DNA from: CBDATG01 sp965200145 | Lineage (GTDB): Bacteria > Chloroflexota > Dehalococcoidia > Lucifugimonadales > Lucifugimonadaceae | Assembly (NCBI GenBank): GCA_965200145.1 | Contig: CBDATG010000002.1 | Span: forward strand, 248,001 to 312,000 | DNA: 64,000 bases | Direction of reading: 5' to 3' | In this document: piece by piece, positions 17,810 through 25,882 of the stretch | How positions within the stretch are numbered: the first letter of the stretch is position 1 | How the letters are laid out: each line of letters begins with the position of its first letter | Made by a program: the position numbers and the translations under genes | Notes under the pieces: model-generated | Told to the model about the DNA's origin: nothing | Database searches by the model: none | What the model saw: the letters and a program-made list of their open reading frames with translations, nothing else

Positions 17810-18235
17810 ATGGAACGCCTCCTTCAAGTCGTCGGATGGGTTATGTTACTCGTCGCAATCGCGCACGCGGGCCAGCACTTCGTCTCAGACACGGGCTTGG
17901 AGGGCGACGCGACGGAGCCCATCTGGATCGCATTCGACATCCTGATGCTCATCGGACTGCCGATCGCGATCATCATCAGTTTCAGACGCTTCGTGAAGTC
18001 CCGCACCGAAGATGTCGCTGAGCGGTTGCTGGCGAGCTTCATGCCAATGCTGGTCGTCGTCACCAGCGTTCTGTTCGTTGAACAGCTGTTATCCGTTGAG
18101 TTGTTGGCACCGGAAGGTTATGAGATAACCCAGGAAAGGCTAGCACTCTGGGAAGCGATCGACATCATGTCCATATTGGTCATGAGTTGGATCGGAATCC
18201 ATCTGATTCGGAGTAAGGGTGCCAATGTGCGGTAG
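17810..18235 (+). CDS. Small four-helix membrane protein, array member 1
   Basis: Function unknown. The 141-residue protein has four hydrophobic helices (about residues 5-22, 38-57, 73-91 and 114-133) joined by short polar loops, and no signal peptide. It carries the array signature: a W near residue 39 before helix 2, and VEQ (E91-Q92) at the end of helix 3 where its neighbours have FEQW. LLAPEG follows, then an aromatic-led helix 4 (LWEAIDIMS) ending GIHLIR. First of six same-strand genes, it has the only perfect -10 element in the array upstream. No cofactor-binding histidine pair or CxxC is seen. Confidence 0.75.
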   Translation: MERLLQVVGWVMLLVAIAHAGQHFVSDTGLEGDATEPIWIAFDILMLIGLPIAIIISFRRFVKSRTEDVAERLLASFMPMLVVVTSVLFVEQLLSVELLAPEGYEITQERLALWEAIDIMSILVMSWIGIHLIRSKGANVR

Positions 18236-18265
18236 ACACGAAATTGCCCGCGACGGAATTACGCA

Positions 18266-18706
18266 ATGAGTGCGACGACGATCGAAACGTTACAGCGCGC
18301 GCTTGGCATTTACCTGCTGGTGCTAGCGCTCGCAGTGGGAGCACAAGTCGTCCTCGCAGCGTTGACCGACGAATGGGGTTACGAGAACGACGTCTGGTCG
18401 ATTGCTAACTGGCTGATTGCAGGCGGGACGATCTCCGCGTTCGAACAGAGCATTCGCCGCGCTCTGGCCGCCGATGCGTCAGACGTGTTTGAACGAGTTG
18501 CTTCAACCTTCATGCTCTTGCTCTCCGCCGCGCTCCTGTTGATATTCTTCGAGCAATGGTTCGCAGTGAGACTGTTCGCACCCGACGGATTCGAGCTGAC
18601 ACCAGTCCGGAGCATGACATGGGTCGCAGTCAATGTGATCTTTATCGTTGTCAGCGGGGCGGTCGGTTGGAAGACACTGAGCAGCGCGCGTAACCGAGAC
18701 ATGTGA
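18266..18706 (+). CDS. Small four-helix membrane protein, array member 2
   Basis: Function unknown; 146 residues, four predicted helices. The array signature is complete. VWSIANWLIAGG precedes and enters helix 2, and FFEQWF (E96, Q97, W98) closes helix 3. RLFAPDGFE then forms the exposed loop, and TWVAVNVIFIVVSGAVG is helix 4. The start at ATG 18266 is 30 nt after member 1 and has only a weak ribosome-binding site, so it is probably cotranscribed. It resembles member 3 most closely. An acidic residue at the membrane edge next to Q and W in every close copy suggests a conserved function rather than a spacer helix. Confidence 0.78.
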   Translation: MSATTIETLQRALGIYLLVLALAVGAQVVLAALTDEWGYENDVWSIANWLIAGGTISAFEQSIRRALAADASDVFERVASTFMLLLSAALLLIFFEQWFAVRLFAPDGFELTPVRSMTWVAVNVIFIVVSGAVGWKTLSSARNRDM

Positions 18707-18737
18707 TCGATACAAGACACCGTCGCGCTTTGAATGC

Positions 18738-18764
18738 TTGTCGGTGTCCGAAATTGACCGACAA
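18738..18764. other. Stem-loop between array members 2 and 3
   Basis: A perfect 8-bp inverted repeat, TTGTCGGT at 18738-18745 and ACCGACAA at 18757-18764, with an 11-nt loop. It lies in the 84-nt gap before member 3 and ends 11 nt before its AAGGAGG ribosome-binding site. No T tract follows, so attenuation, mRNA processing or a protein-binding site are all possible. Confidence 0.5.
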
Positions 18765-18790
18765 CCCCTAATCATAAGGAGGAACCAACG

Positions 18791-19210
18791 ATGGAAGCCG
18801 TTAAGCGAATATTCGGAGCCGTGCATATTGTCTTAGCTGTCGTGGTGGGCGTCCAGTTCATCGTCGCTCCGCTCTACGACGCAGTTCCGGTCTGGGAGAT
18901 TCTCAACTGGTTGATGGCAATAGGCGTGATCGCCGGAGTCGTCTTCAGCTACATGCGCTGGACCAGCGCAAAGGCATCCGACCACGGCGAGCGCGTCGGC
19001 TCTGGTGCCATGCTCATCGGTGCCATCGCAGTCCTGCTACTCTTCTTTGAGCAGTGGTTCACAACACGACTGTTCGCATCAAACGGCGACGATGCCTTGA
19101 TCCTGGACCGCATCAATCTATGGTGGCAGGTCGTGAATGTCATCTTCGTGATCGTTAGCGGAGAGATTGGCATGTGGTTGCTTGGTATCGGCCACCACAG
19201 CGACGATTGA
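18791..19210 (+). CDS. Small four-helix membrane protein, array member 3
   Basis: Function unknown; 139 residues, four helices. The signature reads VWEILNWLMAIG into helix 2, FFEQWF at the end of helix 3 (E87, Q88, W89), TRLFASNG in the loop and WWQVVNVIFVIVSGEIG in helix 4. It has the best ribosome-binding site of the array, AAGGAGG ending 8 nt before ATG 18791, and a stem-loop just upstream. It may therefore be translated more strongly than its neighbours. The cytoplasmic or external loop between helices 2 and 3 is charged (SYMRWTSAKASDHGERVG). Confidence 0.78.
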   Translation: MEAVKRIFGAVHIVLAVVVGVQFIVAPLYDAVPVWEILNWLMAIGVIAGVVFSYMRWTSAKASDHGERVGSGAMLIGAIAVLLLFFEQWFTTRLFASNGDDALILDRINLWWQVVNVIFVIVSGEIGMWLLGIGHHSDD

Positions 19211-19245
19211 TCTCGCCAACTGACGAAGTTGAGCACTTAATCCCG

Positions 19246-19662
19246 ATGGGCGTAGCCGGCAAAGTACTGGGCTACGCCCACATCGGTCTCGCGGCGGTGG
19301 TGGCGGCGCAGTTTCTCGCGGACCCGATCCTGTCAGACGACACCGCACGCAACGTCTGGAACGTAGTCAACTGGCTTATGGCAGTAGGCGCGTTGTCAGC
19401 ACTTGTGACGAGCTACATCCGCTGGCGAGCATCGGTCAACGCCGAAGGACGGGAACAGACCGTGGCTACCGTGATGGTTGTTTCGGCCGTCCTGCTGGCT
19501 CTGGCGTTCTTTGAGAATTGGTTCAGCTCGTCGCTATTCGTAGCCGCCGGCGAAGAGATTCAGGATGACGGGTATAGTGCCAGGGCACTAATCAACCCCG
19601 CCTTCGTGGTAATCAGCACCGTTGTTGGCCTCCGACTCCTGCGTAACGACGTTCAGGGATGA
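19246..19662 (+). CDS. Small four-helix membrane protein, array member 4
   Basis: Function unknown; 138 residues from ATG 19246, 35 nt after member 3. An in-frame extension back to 19174 overlaps member 3 and is not credible. The signature is VWNVVNWLMAVG, FFENWF (E90, N91, W92; Asn replaces the usual Gln), SLFVAAGEE and INPAFVVISTVVGLRLLR. The helix 2-3 loop begins SYIRWRAS, close to SYMRWTSA of member 3, which supports recent shared ancestry. No Shine-Dalgarno sequence is obvious. Confidence 0.76.
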   Translation: MGVAGKVLGYAHIGLAAVVAAQFLADPILSDDTARNVWNVVNWLMAVGALSALVTSYIRWRASVNAEGREQTVATVMVVSAVLLALAFFENWFSSSLFVAAGEEIQDDGYSARALINPAFVVISTVVGLRLLRNDVQG

Positions 19663-19770
19663 TGCAATCCGGTTGCAAAGCTCCGCCAACCGCGTGGATA
19701 TCATCTATCTAATGCGACCATAGCCGCCCCGGCAGAGGTGCCGCTCGGATTAAACGGGAGACTAGACGAT

Positions 19771-20211
19771 ATGCGAATCATAATCCTGCGCCTCGTTGCG
19801 CTATACGTCATGGCGATGGGTATCGCGACAGGCATCCATGTGATCCTTACCCCGGCAATTTACAAGGACGTCGATTCTGCGCCGATGGCCTGGTTGGTCA
19901 TGAATCCGATGAACTGCGCCGCGATTCTGCTGGTGCTGATTCTGAGTGTCGTCCGCAAAATCCAGTACGACCGCGCCAGAAGCGAAGGTGATGGGTCCGA
20001 GTCGGTTATCCAACACATTGACATCAATGTCCCGGTATATGTCGCAGCGGTTCTGGCGGTCCTTTACCCCGTGAACACGTTGCACGAGATCGCAAACCCC
20101 GGCTCAAGCATCCTTGCGATCTGGTACTACTTGGATGCTGGCATGGCCGCAATAGGCATCGCGGTCGGAGTCCGCATCTTGCGCGCTTCGGGCCTCCGCA
20201 TCATCTATTGA
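19771..20211 (+). CDS. Small four-helix membrane protein, divergent array member 5
   Basis: Function unknown; 146 residues from ATG 19771, behind GGGAGA. It has the same size and four-helix plan as the others, and the same C-terminal end (WYYLDAGMAAIGIAVGVRILR). However, it lacks the FFEQW motif: helix 3 ends VLYPVNTLHEIANPG instead. The helix 2 entry reads MAWLVMNPMN. It may be a paralogue that changed function or an unrelated protein of similar shape. The 108-nt gap before it is the longest within the array apart from the one after it. Confidence 0.7.
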   Translation: MRIIILRLVALYVMAMGIATGIHVILTPAIYKDVDSAPMAWLVMNPMNCAAILLVLILSVVRKIQYDRARSEGDGSESVIQHIDINVPVYVAAVLAVLYPVNTLHEIANPGSSILAIWYYLDAGMAAIGIAVGVRILRASGLRIIY

Positions 20212-20327
20212 TATGCCATGTTTGAACTAAGTGATGGATCGTAACGCAATTCCGCGGGTGAGACCCGTGCCGACGATGATGACCTCGACTACTTTGCGAT
20301 GGCACTTGGATTAACGGAGATGACCTC

Positions 20328-20747
20328 ATGGACGCTATTCGTAAGCCTCTCGGTTTTCTGCTTTGCGCGCTCGGCCTGATCGAGGCCGTTTGGTTCATCG
20401 CGTTTCCCTTCTACTTCCGTTATGGGGACGTTGAGCTTGCGTTTGAGATTTGGCGCAACATAGATATCGTCATGGCAGTTGGCGGTGTGATCGCGCTCGT
20501 CATCGCGTTCCTGCGATGGCGCGTGTACGACAGGTCGGAGCTCCGCGAAGCCGTCGCAACTGGCGCGATGTTCATGTTCGCAGGCGCATTCGTCCTCATG
20601 TTGTTTGAGCAGTGGCTATCGGCAAGCCTGTTAGTGCCAGAAGGCGAGACCGTGGGAGAGTTCAGGAACCTCGTGTGGATCGCCATAGACGTGTCGTTCC
20701 CCGTGTTGATGGGTTGGGTAGGCTCGTGGCTGTTGCGGTCCGAGTAG
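20328..20747 (+). CDS. Small four-helix membrane protein, array member 6
   Basis: Function unknown; 139 residues, four helices, ATG 20328 behind ACGGAG. The signature is IWRNIDIVMAVGG at helix 2, MLFEQWL (E94, Q95, W96) at the end of helix 3, SLLVPEG in the loop and VWIAIDVSFPVLMGWVGSWLLR in helix 4 (in two parts). The loop FLRWRVYDRS matches the SYxRW position of members 3 and 4. It is convergent with the next minus-strand dehydratase gene, 74 nt away. Confidence 0.78.
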   Translation: MDAIRKPLGFLLCALGLIEAVWFIAFPFYFRYGDVELAFEIWRNIDIVMAVGGVIALVIAFLRWRVYDRSELREAVATGAMFMFAGAFVLMLFEQWLSASLLVPEGETVGEFRNLVWIAIDVSFPVLMGWVGSWLLRSE

Positions 20748-20821
20748 GGAACAGGAACACACGCAATCGCCACACGCCAGCCTAGGTAGGGCATGCGGCG
20801 AGCATCCCGAGGCGTCGGTGC

Positions 20822-22039
20822 TTAAATCGACAGCGGTGCCTGTTGTAGCGACCGCTTTGGTCGGTTCCCCGTTAACCACGGCGCCTCACCGTCAGCAGGC
20901 GGCACGACGAACCTGCCAGCCCCTTCGCGTCGAGGGAATGGATTTCTTCGACGACGACCTGGTTGCGGCGCGTTGTCCTGAAGTGACTTCAACGCCGCCT
21001 CATCGATCGATAACCCCAATCCAGGCTCATCTGACAGCCGGATGAATCCATCTTCGATCGTGTGATTGAAGTTGATGCACTGCTCCCGGCCCGGGTCAAC
21101 GACCTCCATCATCATGTGATTTGGCAGTGCAGCTGCAACGTGCGCCATGAAGTTGCCTTGGCAGTTCATCATCGTGACGGGCAGTTCGTAGGCGAATGCC
21201 ATGTTTGCTACTTGACGGCAGCCAGTGATGCCGGAATGTCCCGACGCGATATTGAGCACATCGGCCGCTTGTTCATGTATCAGCGCGTAGAAGTCACCGA
21301 CGTGGTCCAGGTTCTCCCCGGTCGCAACAGCCGCGGAGACATTGCGCGATACGTGCCTCAATCCTTCGTAGTCCCACCGCCGCGCGGGCTCCTCAGCCCA
21401 GACGATGTCGAAATCCTCCTCGAATCGCCTGATCCTCTGGATGGCCTCCTTCGCGGACCAGTACTCGTTGCTGTCAATCAGCAACCTCGGCCGCGGATTT
21501 GCGATGTCAAGGGCCTCCCGCATGATCGCCAACCGTCGAAGGTCGGCTTCCATGTCGAGCCCGACCTTCAATTTGCCGGAGTCAATCCCCTGTTGAGCCA
21601 TCCGCGTGTAGAAGCCGTATAGACGGTCGTCATCAAGGCACATGTCGATCCCGCTGGCGTAGGCTTTCGTGATGCCGTCGCGTGCTCCCAGTGTCAGCCA
21701 CAGTGGCTCATCAGCGAGTTTGGACTTGAGGTCCCACAGTGCTATATCGATCGCTGAGATGGCACCGTTCATCTCCCCCTCATTGCCTCCCTTGAAAACG
21801 AAGTCAACCATACGTTGCCATAAGCCGACTACTGAACGCGGGTCCTCGCCTTCGATCAAGTGGAATAAACGCTCCACGGCTGGATTGCCCATAGGCGCGA
21901 TGCCGGAGACGTCTGCATCGGTGTTGATCCAGAGGACGGCTCCTCCCGCGATGTCTTCCCCGACGGGTCCGTTGGCGTCGCCGATCGGACGGTCCATCAG
22001 CATCTCATAGGTTTCGAGTCGATAGTCAGTGATCTTCAT
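20822..22039 (-). CDS. Enolase-superfamily dehydratase/racemase with KxK motif (copy 2)
   Basis: Mandelate-racemase-type member of the enolase superfamily, 405 residues. The catalytic KxK motif is seen in SGKLKVGLDMEADLRR. The three metal ligands fit LLIDSNEYWSAKEAI (Asp), WAEEPARRWDYEGL (Glu) and VATGENLDHVGDF (Glu). A QGNFMAHVAAALPNH segment takes the place of the usual His motif on the seventh strand. A C-terminal tail of about 45 residues is rich in Arg and Pro. It belongs to a different subgroup from the galactonate dehydratase-like pair on the other side of the membrane-protein array. Rhamnonate-type or other acid sugars are possible substrates. Confidence 0.87.
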   Translation of the reverse strand: MKITDYRLETYEMLMDRPIGDANGPVGEDIAGGAVLWINTDADVSGIAPMGNPAVERLFHLIEGEDPRSVVGLWQRMVDFVFKGGNEGEMNGAISAIDIALWDLKSKLADEPLWLTLGARDGITKAYASGIDMCLDDDRLYGFYTRMAQQGIDSGKLKVGLDMEADLRRLAIMREALDIANPRPRLLIDSNEYWSAKEAIQRIRRFEEDFDIVWAEEPARRWDYEGLRHVSRNVSAAVATGENLDHVGDFYALIHEQAADVLNIASGHSGITGCRQVANMAFAYELPVTMMNCQGNFMAHVAAALPNHMMMEVVDPGREQCINFNHTIEDGFIRLSDEPGLGLSIDEAALKSLQDNAPQPGRRRRNPFPRREGAGRFVVPPADGEAPWLTGNRPKRSLQQAPLSI

Positions 22040-22111
22040 GGCATGAGTTCTGTAGCTATTGTGAGTATGTCGGTTGTAACAGACGACGCTGGAGCGTGAT
22101 CAGTGGAAGGG

Positions 22112-23338
22112 TCAGTAGGCGTGTCTGCCTTCCGATTGCCCTTGAGTGCCGCGGCTCGCTTCCGCAATCTCAGCGTCTGTAGGCGGCACTTCGTAAAGTC
22201 CCGCACCAGGTCGTCGGCCGAACGGGCTCGGACCGCTGCCGGGAGGTATCTTGCAAACCGACTTAGCCGCTAACGCGTCCCTATCAATCTCGATGCCTAG
22301 CCCGGGTTTGTCGCCAAGCACGGCCTTACCGCCTTCGATTTTCGTGTCTGAGATTGCGATTCCCGCGTCATCTACAGGATTTCCAATTTCGATGGTTGTG
22401 TAGTTTGGCATGACCGAAGCCAGATGCGCGTGTAGATGCCCAGCTGACCCGCCCAGCGTGATGGGCAGTTCGAATCCGTAAGCAGCGTCCGCCAACTGCA
22501 AGGCACAAGTGATTCCACCCATTCCGGCAGACACTTGAACGATATCGGCTGAGCGATTGTGGAAGTAACCGAGGAAATCGCCTAATGTATCAAGGTTTTC
22601 GCCCGCGCACACAGGAGCTGATATGGCATCTGAGACGCGCCTTAGCCCTAGGAAGTCCCATCGCCTCGCAGGTTCTTCCACCCACGCGAGTCGGTATGAC
22701 GATTCGATTTCCCTCACTTTGCGTATCGCCTGTTTCGGCGACCAGTACTCGTTGGCATCGATCATCAAGTCGGGCGCGTCAGTATTGACGCTCAGGGCAT
22801 CCTTCATTATTGCGATCCGACGCAAGTCCGCGTCTTGGTCGAGCCCGACCTTGAGCTTACCGGCCGTGAACCCGTAATCGGCGGCCATGGAGCGGTACCA
22901 CGCGTGCAGCTCGCCATTTGACAACGGCATGTCCAAGCCCGATGCGTACGCGTTAATCCGTCGCTCCCTACCACCTAGCGTTTTCCAAAGAGGTTCGTCG
23001 TTGGACTTCGCCTTCAGGTCCCATAACGCGATATCCAGTACGGATATCGCATCGTTGGCGAGACCGTCGTGCCCGCCTTTGAAGTGTTTATCAACCATCC
23101 GCTGCCACAGACCCGTTACTCGCCGCGGATCTTGACCCATTAGGATTCCGTCAACCAGCGACTCGATGATCGGCTTCACGTTGCCTCCCCCGAGCGCGAT
23201 ACCAGTGAGCTCCGTGTCGGTATGAAGTTCCAAAACTGAGCCGCTACCGCGCATTCTGCCCATCGGCGAGTTCGCGTCGCCCATGCGTCGTGCCATGTTG
23301 TGTCGGTAAAGCGTCGTGGATACGCCCGTAATCTTCAT
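22112..23338 (-). CDS. Enolase-superfamily dehydratase/racemase with KxK motif (copy 1)
   Basis: Paralogue of its downstream neighbour, 408 residues from ATG 23338 (TTG 23347 would add three). The active-site pieces correspond one for one: TAGKLKVGLDQDADLRR (KxK), LMIDANEYWSPKQAI (Asp), WVEEPARRWDFLGL (Glu) and VCAGENLDTLGDF (Glu), with GSAGHLHAHLASVMPNY near the seventh strand. The capping domain begins GDANSPMGRMRGSGSV. The GDANxPxG start is shared by both copies and probably shapes the same acid-sugar end of the substrate. The genes are 72 nt apart and likely cotranscribed. Confidence 0.87.
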   Translation of the reverse strand: MKITGVSTTLYRHNMARRMGDANSPMGRMRGSGSVLELHTDTELTGIALGGGNVKPIIESLVDGILMGQDPRRVTGLWQRMVDKHFKGGHDGLANDAISVLDIALWDLKAKSNDEPLWKTLGGRERRINAYASGLDMPLSNGELHAWYRSMAADYGFTAGKLKVGLDQDADLRRIAIMKDALSVNTDAPDLMIDANEYWSPKQAIRKVREIESSYRLAWVEEPARRWDFLGLRRVSDAISAPVCAGENLDTLGDFLGYFHNRSADIVQVSAGMGGITCALQLADAAYGFELPITLGGSAGHLHAHLASVMPNYTTIEIGNPVDDAGIAISDTKIEGGKAVLGDKPGLGIEIDRDALAAKSVCKIPPGSGPSPFGRRPGAGLYEVPPTDAEIAEASRGTQGQSEGRHAY

Positions 23339-23660
23339 GATGATCAATACCGCCTTTAGCTCGGCCGTTAAGGCACGATGAGCGTCAGTGTGTCGTTGTT
23401 CGCGATGCGCGTTGGTAATTTTCGCACACGCGGTGGGAACTGGCCAACGCGCGTTCGGCGTATCTCAAATTGAGGCCGTGCAACACATTCTGGCGGCAGA
23501 GCGAATGGCGGCGCGAGGCATCCGTGTTCAAGATTGGCGCATAGTTGGCGTTGTGCGGTTTCATAGAATCGATTGAATGCGTGTAGCACATCTCAAATCC
23601 GTCGCTTTGCGGTAATTCAACGATCCTGCACGGTAACTCAAGATCTTGACGCTTTCCAAG
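23339..23660. other. Divergent intergenic region
   Basis: About 320 nt between the minus-strand dehydratase gene and the plus-strand VWA-like gene. Short open frames on both strands have no recognisable start signal or protein motif, so I call no gene here. The one clear structure is the inverted repeat at 23407-23452, listed separately. Promoters for both flanking genes must lie here, but I found no convincing -35/-10 pair. Confidence 0.6.
23407..23452. repeat. 9-bp inverted repeat in divergent intergenic region
   Basis: GCGCGTTGG at 23407-23415 and CCAACGCGC at 23444-23452 are perfect inverted copies separated by 28 nt. The centre-to-centre distance of 37 bp is not far from 3.5 helical turns. 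It could be a paired operator or a long hairpin in the leader of the dehydratase transcript. Confidence 0.4.
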
Positions 23661-25853
23661 ATGACGGTTAAGACGACGCGGCTCCGCTTTTTCTGGTTTG
23701 CACCTCTCGTGTTCGTCGCACTAGTCGCGGTTTTCGCGGCGATACCGAGGGCAACGTCAGCGCAGGAGCGTACCGTCTCGGACGGTTTGACGCTGATCGC
23801 GTTGGACACCACTATGACTCGCGTCCGTGACTTGGAGGCGGCGCAGATGGCGGCGACGTTGGTGCTCTCTCAGACGCCCAAGGGATTAATCGCAGTTGGA
23901 GAGTACGGGGTGTCGCCGGACGACCCGCGCACATTCTCGACGACAGACGAAGCTCAACAAGAGGTCCGCAACGTCATTCGACGGATGCGTGAAGCGATAG
24001 ATTCACCCTCCGAGGGAGAACCTGAAGCCGCAGGGTTCACCACGATGCTCACCCGATACGCGAGCTACATGCAGCAGATCAACGCACCTCCGGGATCCAA
24101 ACTCGTGTTGCTGTCAGCCGGATCGTTCGCCGATCCAGACAACACGACTCCAGCGACGGTCGCCGTCTTGGCAGACGGTTTCACGAGCGGCGGTATCCTG
24201 ATTGACGGTGTCTCTCTGGCCACTACCTCCGCGCCAGATAGAGCCGTGATCGAAACGGTCGCCAACGAGACGGAGGGACGCTACTTCGATCTGGGTTTCA
24301 ATGACGGTGTATTGGAGTTCTTGAACGCGACCCTCGGAGTTGGTCTGCGCGAGACGTTCCGCGGTGAGCCTCAGGGAACAACCCCTTTGGCATCCTCTAT
24401 TGATGTCTTACCGCACTCGACGACTCTGGTTGCGGGCTTCGTGTACGAAGGGAGCGAGATATCGGCGACGCTGATCAGTCCGAGTGGTCAACGGCTCACC
24501 GCCGGATCAACCACCGTGGATGTCTTGTCTGCATCCGGAATAAACGTATTCACAGTGCTTGACCCGGAACCCGGGCAGTGGGGCATGGAATCGTTGGGAG
24601 GTAGCGGGTCCGTCTTGTTCGTGAGCGAAGTATTAAATCCGATAACGCTAGGACCGCCGGAGATGGCGCCGGCTCCTGTGGGATTCGAGTGGGTGATGCG
24701 CGCCATGTCGACCGCCGATGGCGCGCCGCACATCGACACAACGGCGAGCCTGATCGCAGAGGTCGTTGGACCCGGAGGTGCGACACGCATATTCCAGATG
24801 TATGACGATGGAATGGGAAATGACAAATTGGCTAACGACGGGGAGTACATAGCGGACATTGAGGCAGATGATGTTCCCGGGATCCGAGACGTTAAGCTCC
24901 GAATGACTTGGCCCGTCACTCCCGCAATCGTTGAGGGAACTTCCACCTATTCGCTCGAGGTTTTCCCAGTGGCAACAATGACGGCGACCAGTGACGATTT
25001 CGGCATGGGCGGAGAAGACCTCACACTGGCGACTGTCGACGTTACTTTGGAAGGCGGGGCATACCCAGTAACCGCCGAATCTTTGGTAGTCGCAGTCACG
25101 GACGGTGCCACCGGAGAACCCGTTACGTTTGAAATCCAGCCATCAGAGGCGGACAACGGCGCGGCATCGAGCTACAGCATCGTTGCTGATGTGTTGGAGT
25201 CTGCGACTTTCGACTTTAACGCGTCGCTGAACTTGGTTTACCTGGAGCGCGAGTTCATTTATGACATTGGCGTGGCGACGGTCGTCGCGGAGTTGGACCC
25301 GCCTCCTGAGCCCAACAGGCTACCGTTGGTCTTCGCCGGGGTGATCGTCGTAGCTGGAGCGGCTGCTGCTGCTACATGGTGGTTTTTGCTCAGAACCACG
25401 CCGAAAGGATTCATCTACAAGGTTGACCTCGACTCTCCGCAGGAGTTGGTGGTAGATTTCAGCGAGACGCAGTTCGCAGTGCTCGACTCTGTGTTCAGGA
25501 GCAACGTAGTGCCGGCAGTAGCGTTGGCAGCACTCCCACTCAGGGGCGGGCACTTCGTCTTCGGCCGCGGCGGAGTGAGTTTCAGGTACAACCCAGAACG
25601 CGACGGCGATGTCCGGATGACGATTGACGGCGAGCCCGTTGTGGCAGGACGCAACGAGCTCAGCGACGGATCTGAGATGACAGTGGCAGGTGTCACTTAC
25701 AGGTTCTCGATTGACAAGCTAATGGGCGACATTAGGGTGTCAACGCTGCTAAGGCCGGAGGACACCGACGAACACGATGAGTTGTCGCGTTTCACGAACG
25801 ACCCGATGACGTTTGACGCCCCTTCAAGCATCCGCCCGACAAGGCGCAGCTAG
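23661..25853 (+). CDS. Membrane-anchored VWA-like protein with FHA-like tail
   Basis: Large exported, membrane-anchored protein of unknown role, 730 residues. A signal peptide or anchor covers residues 10-38. Residues 45-230 look like a von Willebrand A fold, but the metal-site start reads ALDTTMTRV, so the DxSxS signature is degraded. Residues 240-550 are beta-rich and resemble the domains after VWA in calcium-activated-chloride-channel-like proteins, including MYDDGMGNDKLANDGEY. A second helix lies near residues 555-580 (VFAGVIVVAGAAAAATWWF). The cytoplasmic tail has FHA-like pieces: FVFGRGGVSFRYN, MTIDGEPV and ELSDGSEMTVAG. It starts at ATG 23661, or TTG 23646. Confidence 0.6.
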   Translation: MTVKTTRLRFFWFAPLVFVALVAVFAAIPRATSAQERTVSDGLTLIALDTTMTRVRDLEAAQMAATLVLSQTPKGLIAVGEYGVSPDDPRTFSTTDEAQQEVRNVIRRMREAIDSPSEGEPEAAGFTTMLTRYASYMQQINAPPGSKLVLLSAGSFADPDNTTPATVAVLADGFTSGGILIDGVSLATTSAPDRAVIETVANETEGRYFDLGFNDGVLEFLNATLGVGLRETFRGEPQGTTPLASSIDVLPHSTTLVAGFVYEGSEISATLISPSGQRLTAGSTTVDVLSASGINVFTVLDPEPGQWGMESLGGSGSVLFVSEVLNPITLGPPEMAPAPVGFEWVMRAMSTADGAPHIDTTASLIAEVVGPGGATRIFQMYDDGMGNDKLANDGEYIADIEADDVPGIRDVKLRMTWPVTPAIVEGTSTYSLEVFPVATMTATSDDFGMGGEDLTLATVDVTLEGGAYPVTAESLVVAVTDGATGEPVTFEIQPSEADNGAASSYSIVADVLESATFDFNASLNLVYLEREFIYDIGVATVVAELDPPPEPNRLPLVFAGVIVVAGAAAAATWWFLLRTTPKGFIYKVDLDSPQELVVDFSETQFAVLDSVFRSNVVPAVALAALPLRGGHFVFGRGGVSFRYNPERDGDVRMTIDGEPVVAGRNELSDGSEMTVAGVTYRFSIDKLMGDIRVSTLLRPEDTDEHDELSRFTNDPMTFDAPSSIRPTRRS

Positions 25854-25882
25854 AACCGGCCCACCGCGGCCGAGCCCAGAAG

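Noticed and set aside
17739..18021. Plus-strand open frames of 68 and 88 codons over the start of array member 1
   Set aside because: They are out of frame with the four-helix protein and give Arg-rich products without hydrophobic segments.
23368..23591. Overlapping short open frames in the divergent intergenic region
   Set aside because: Frames on both strands overlap each other, lack ribosome-binding sites and have no recognisable protein motif.
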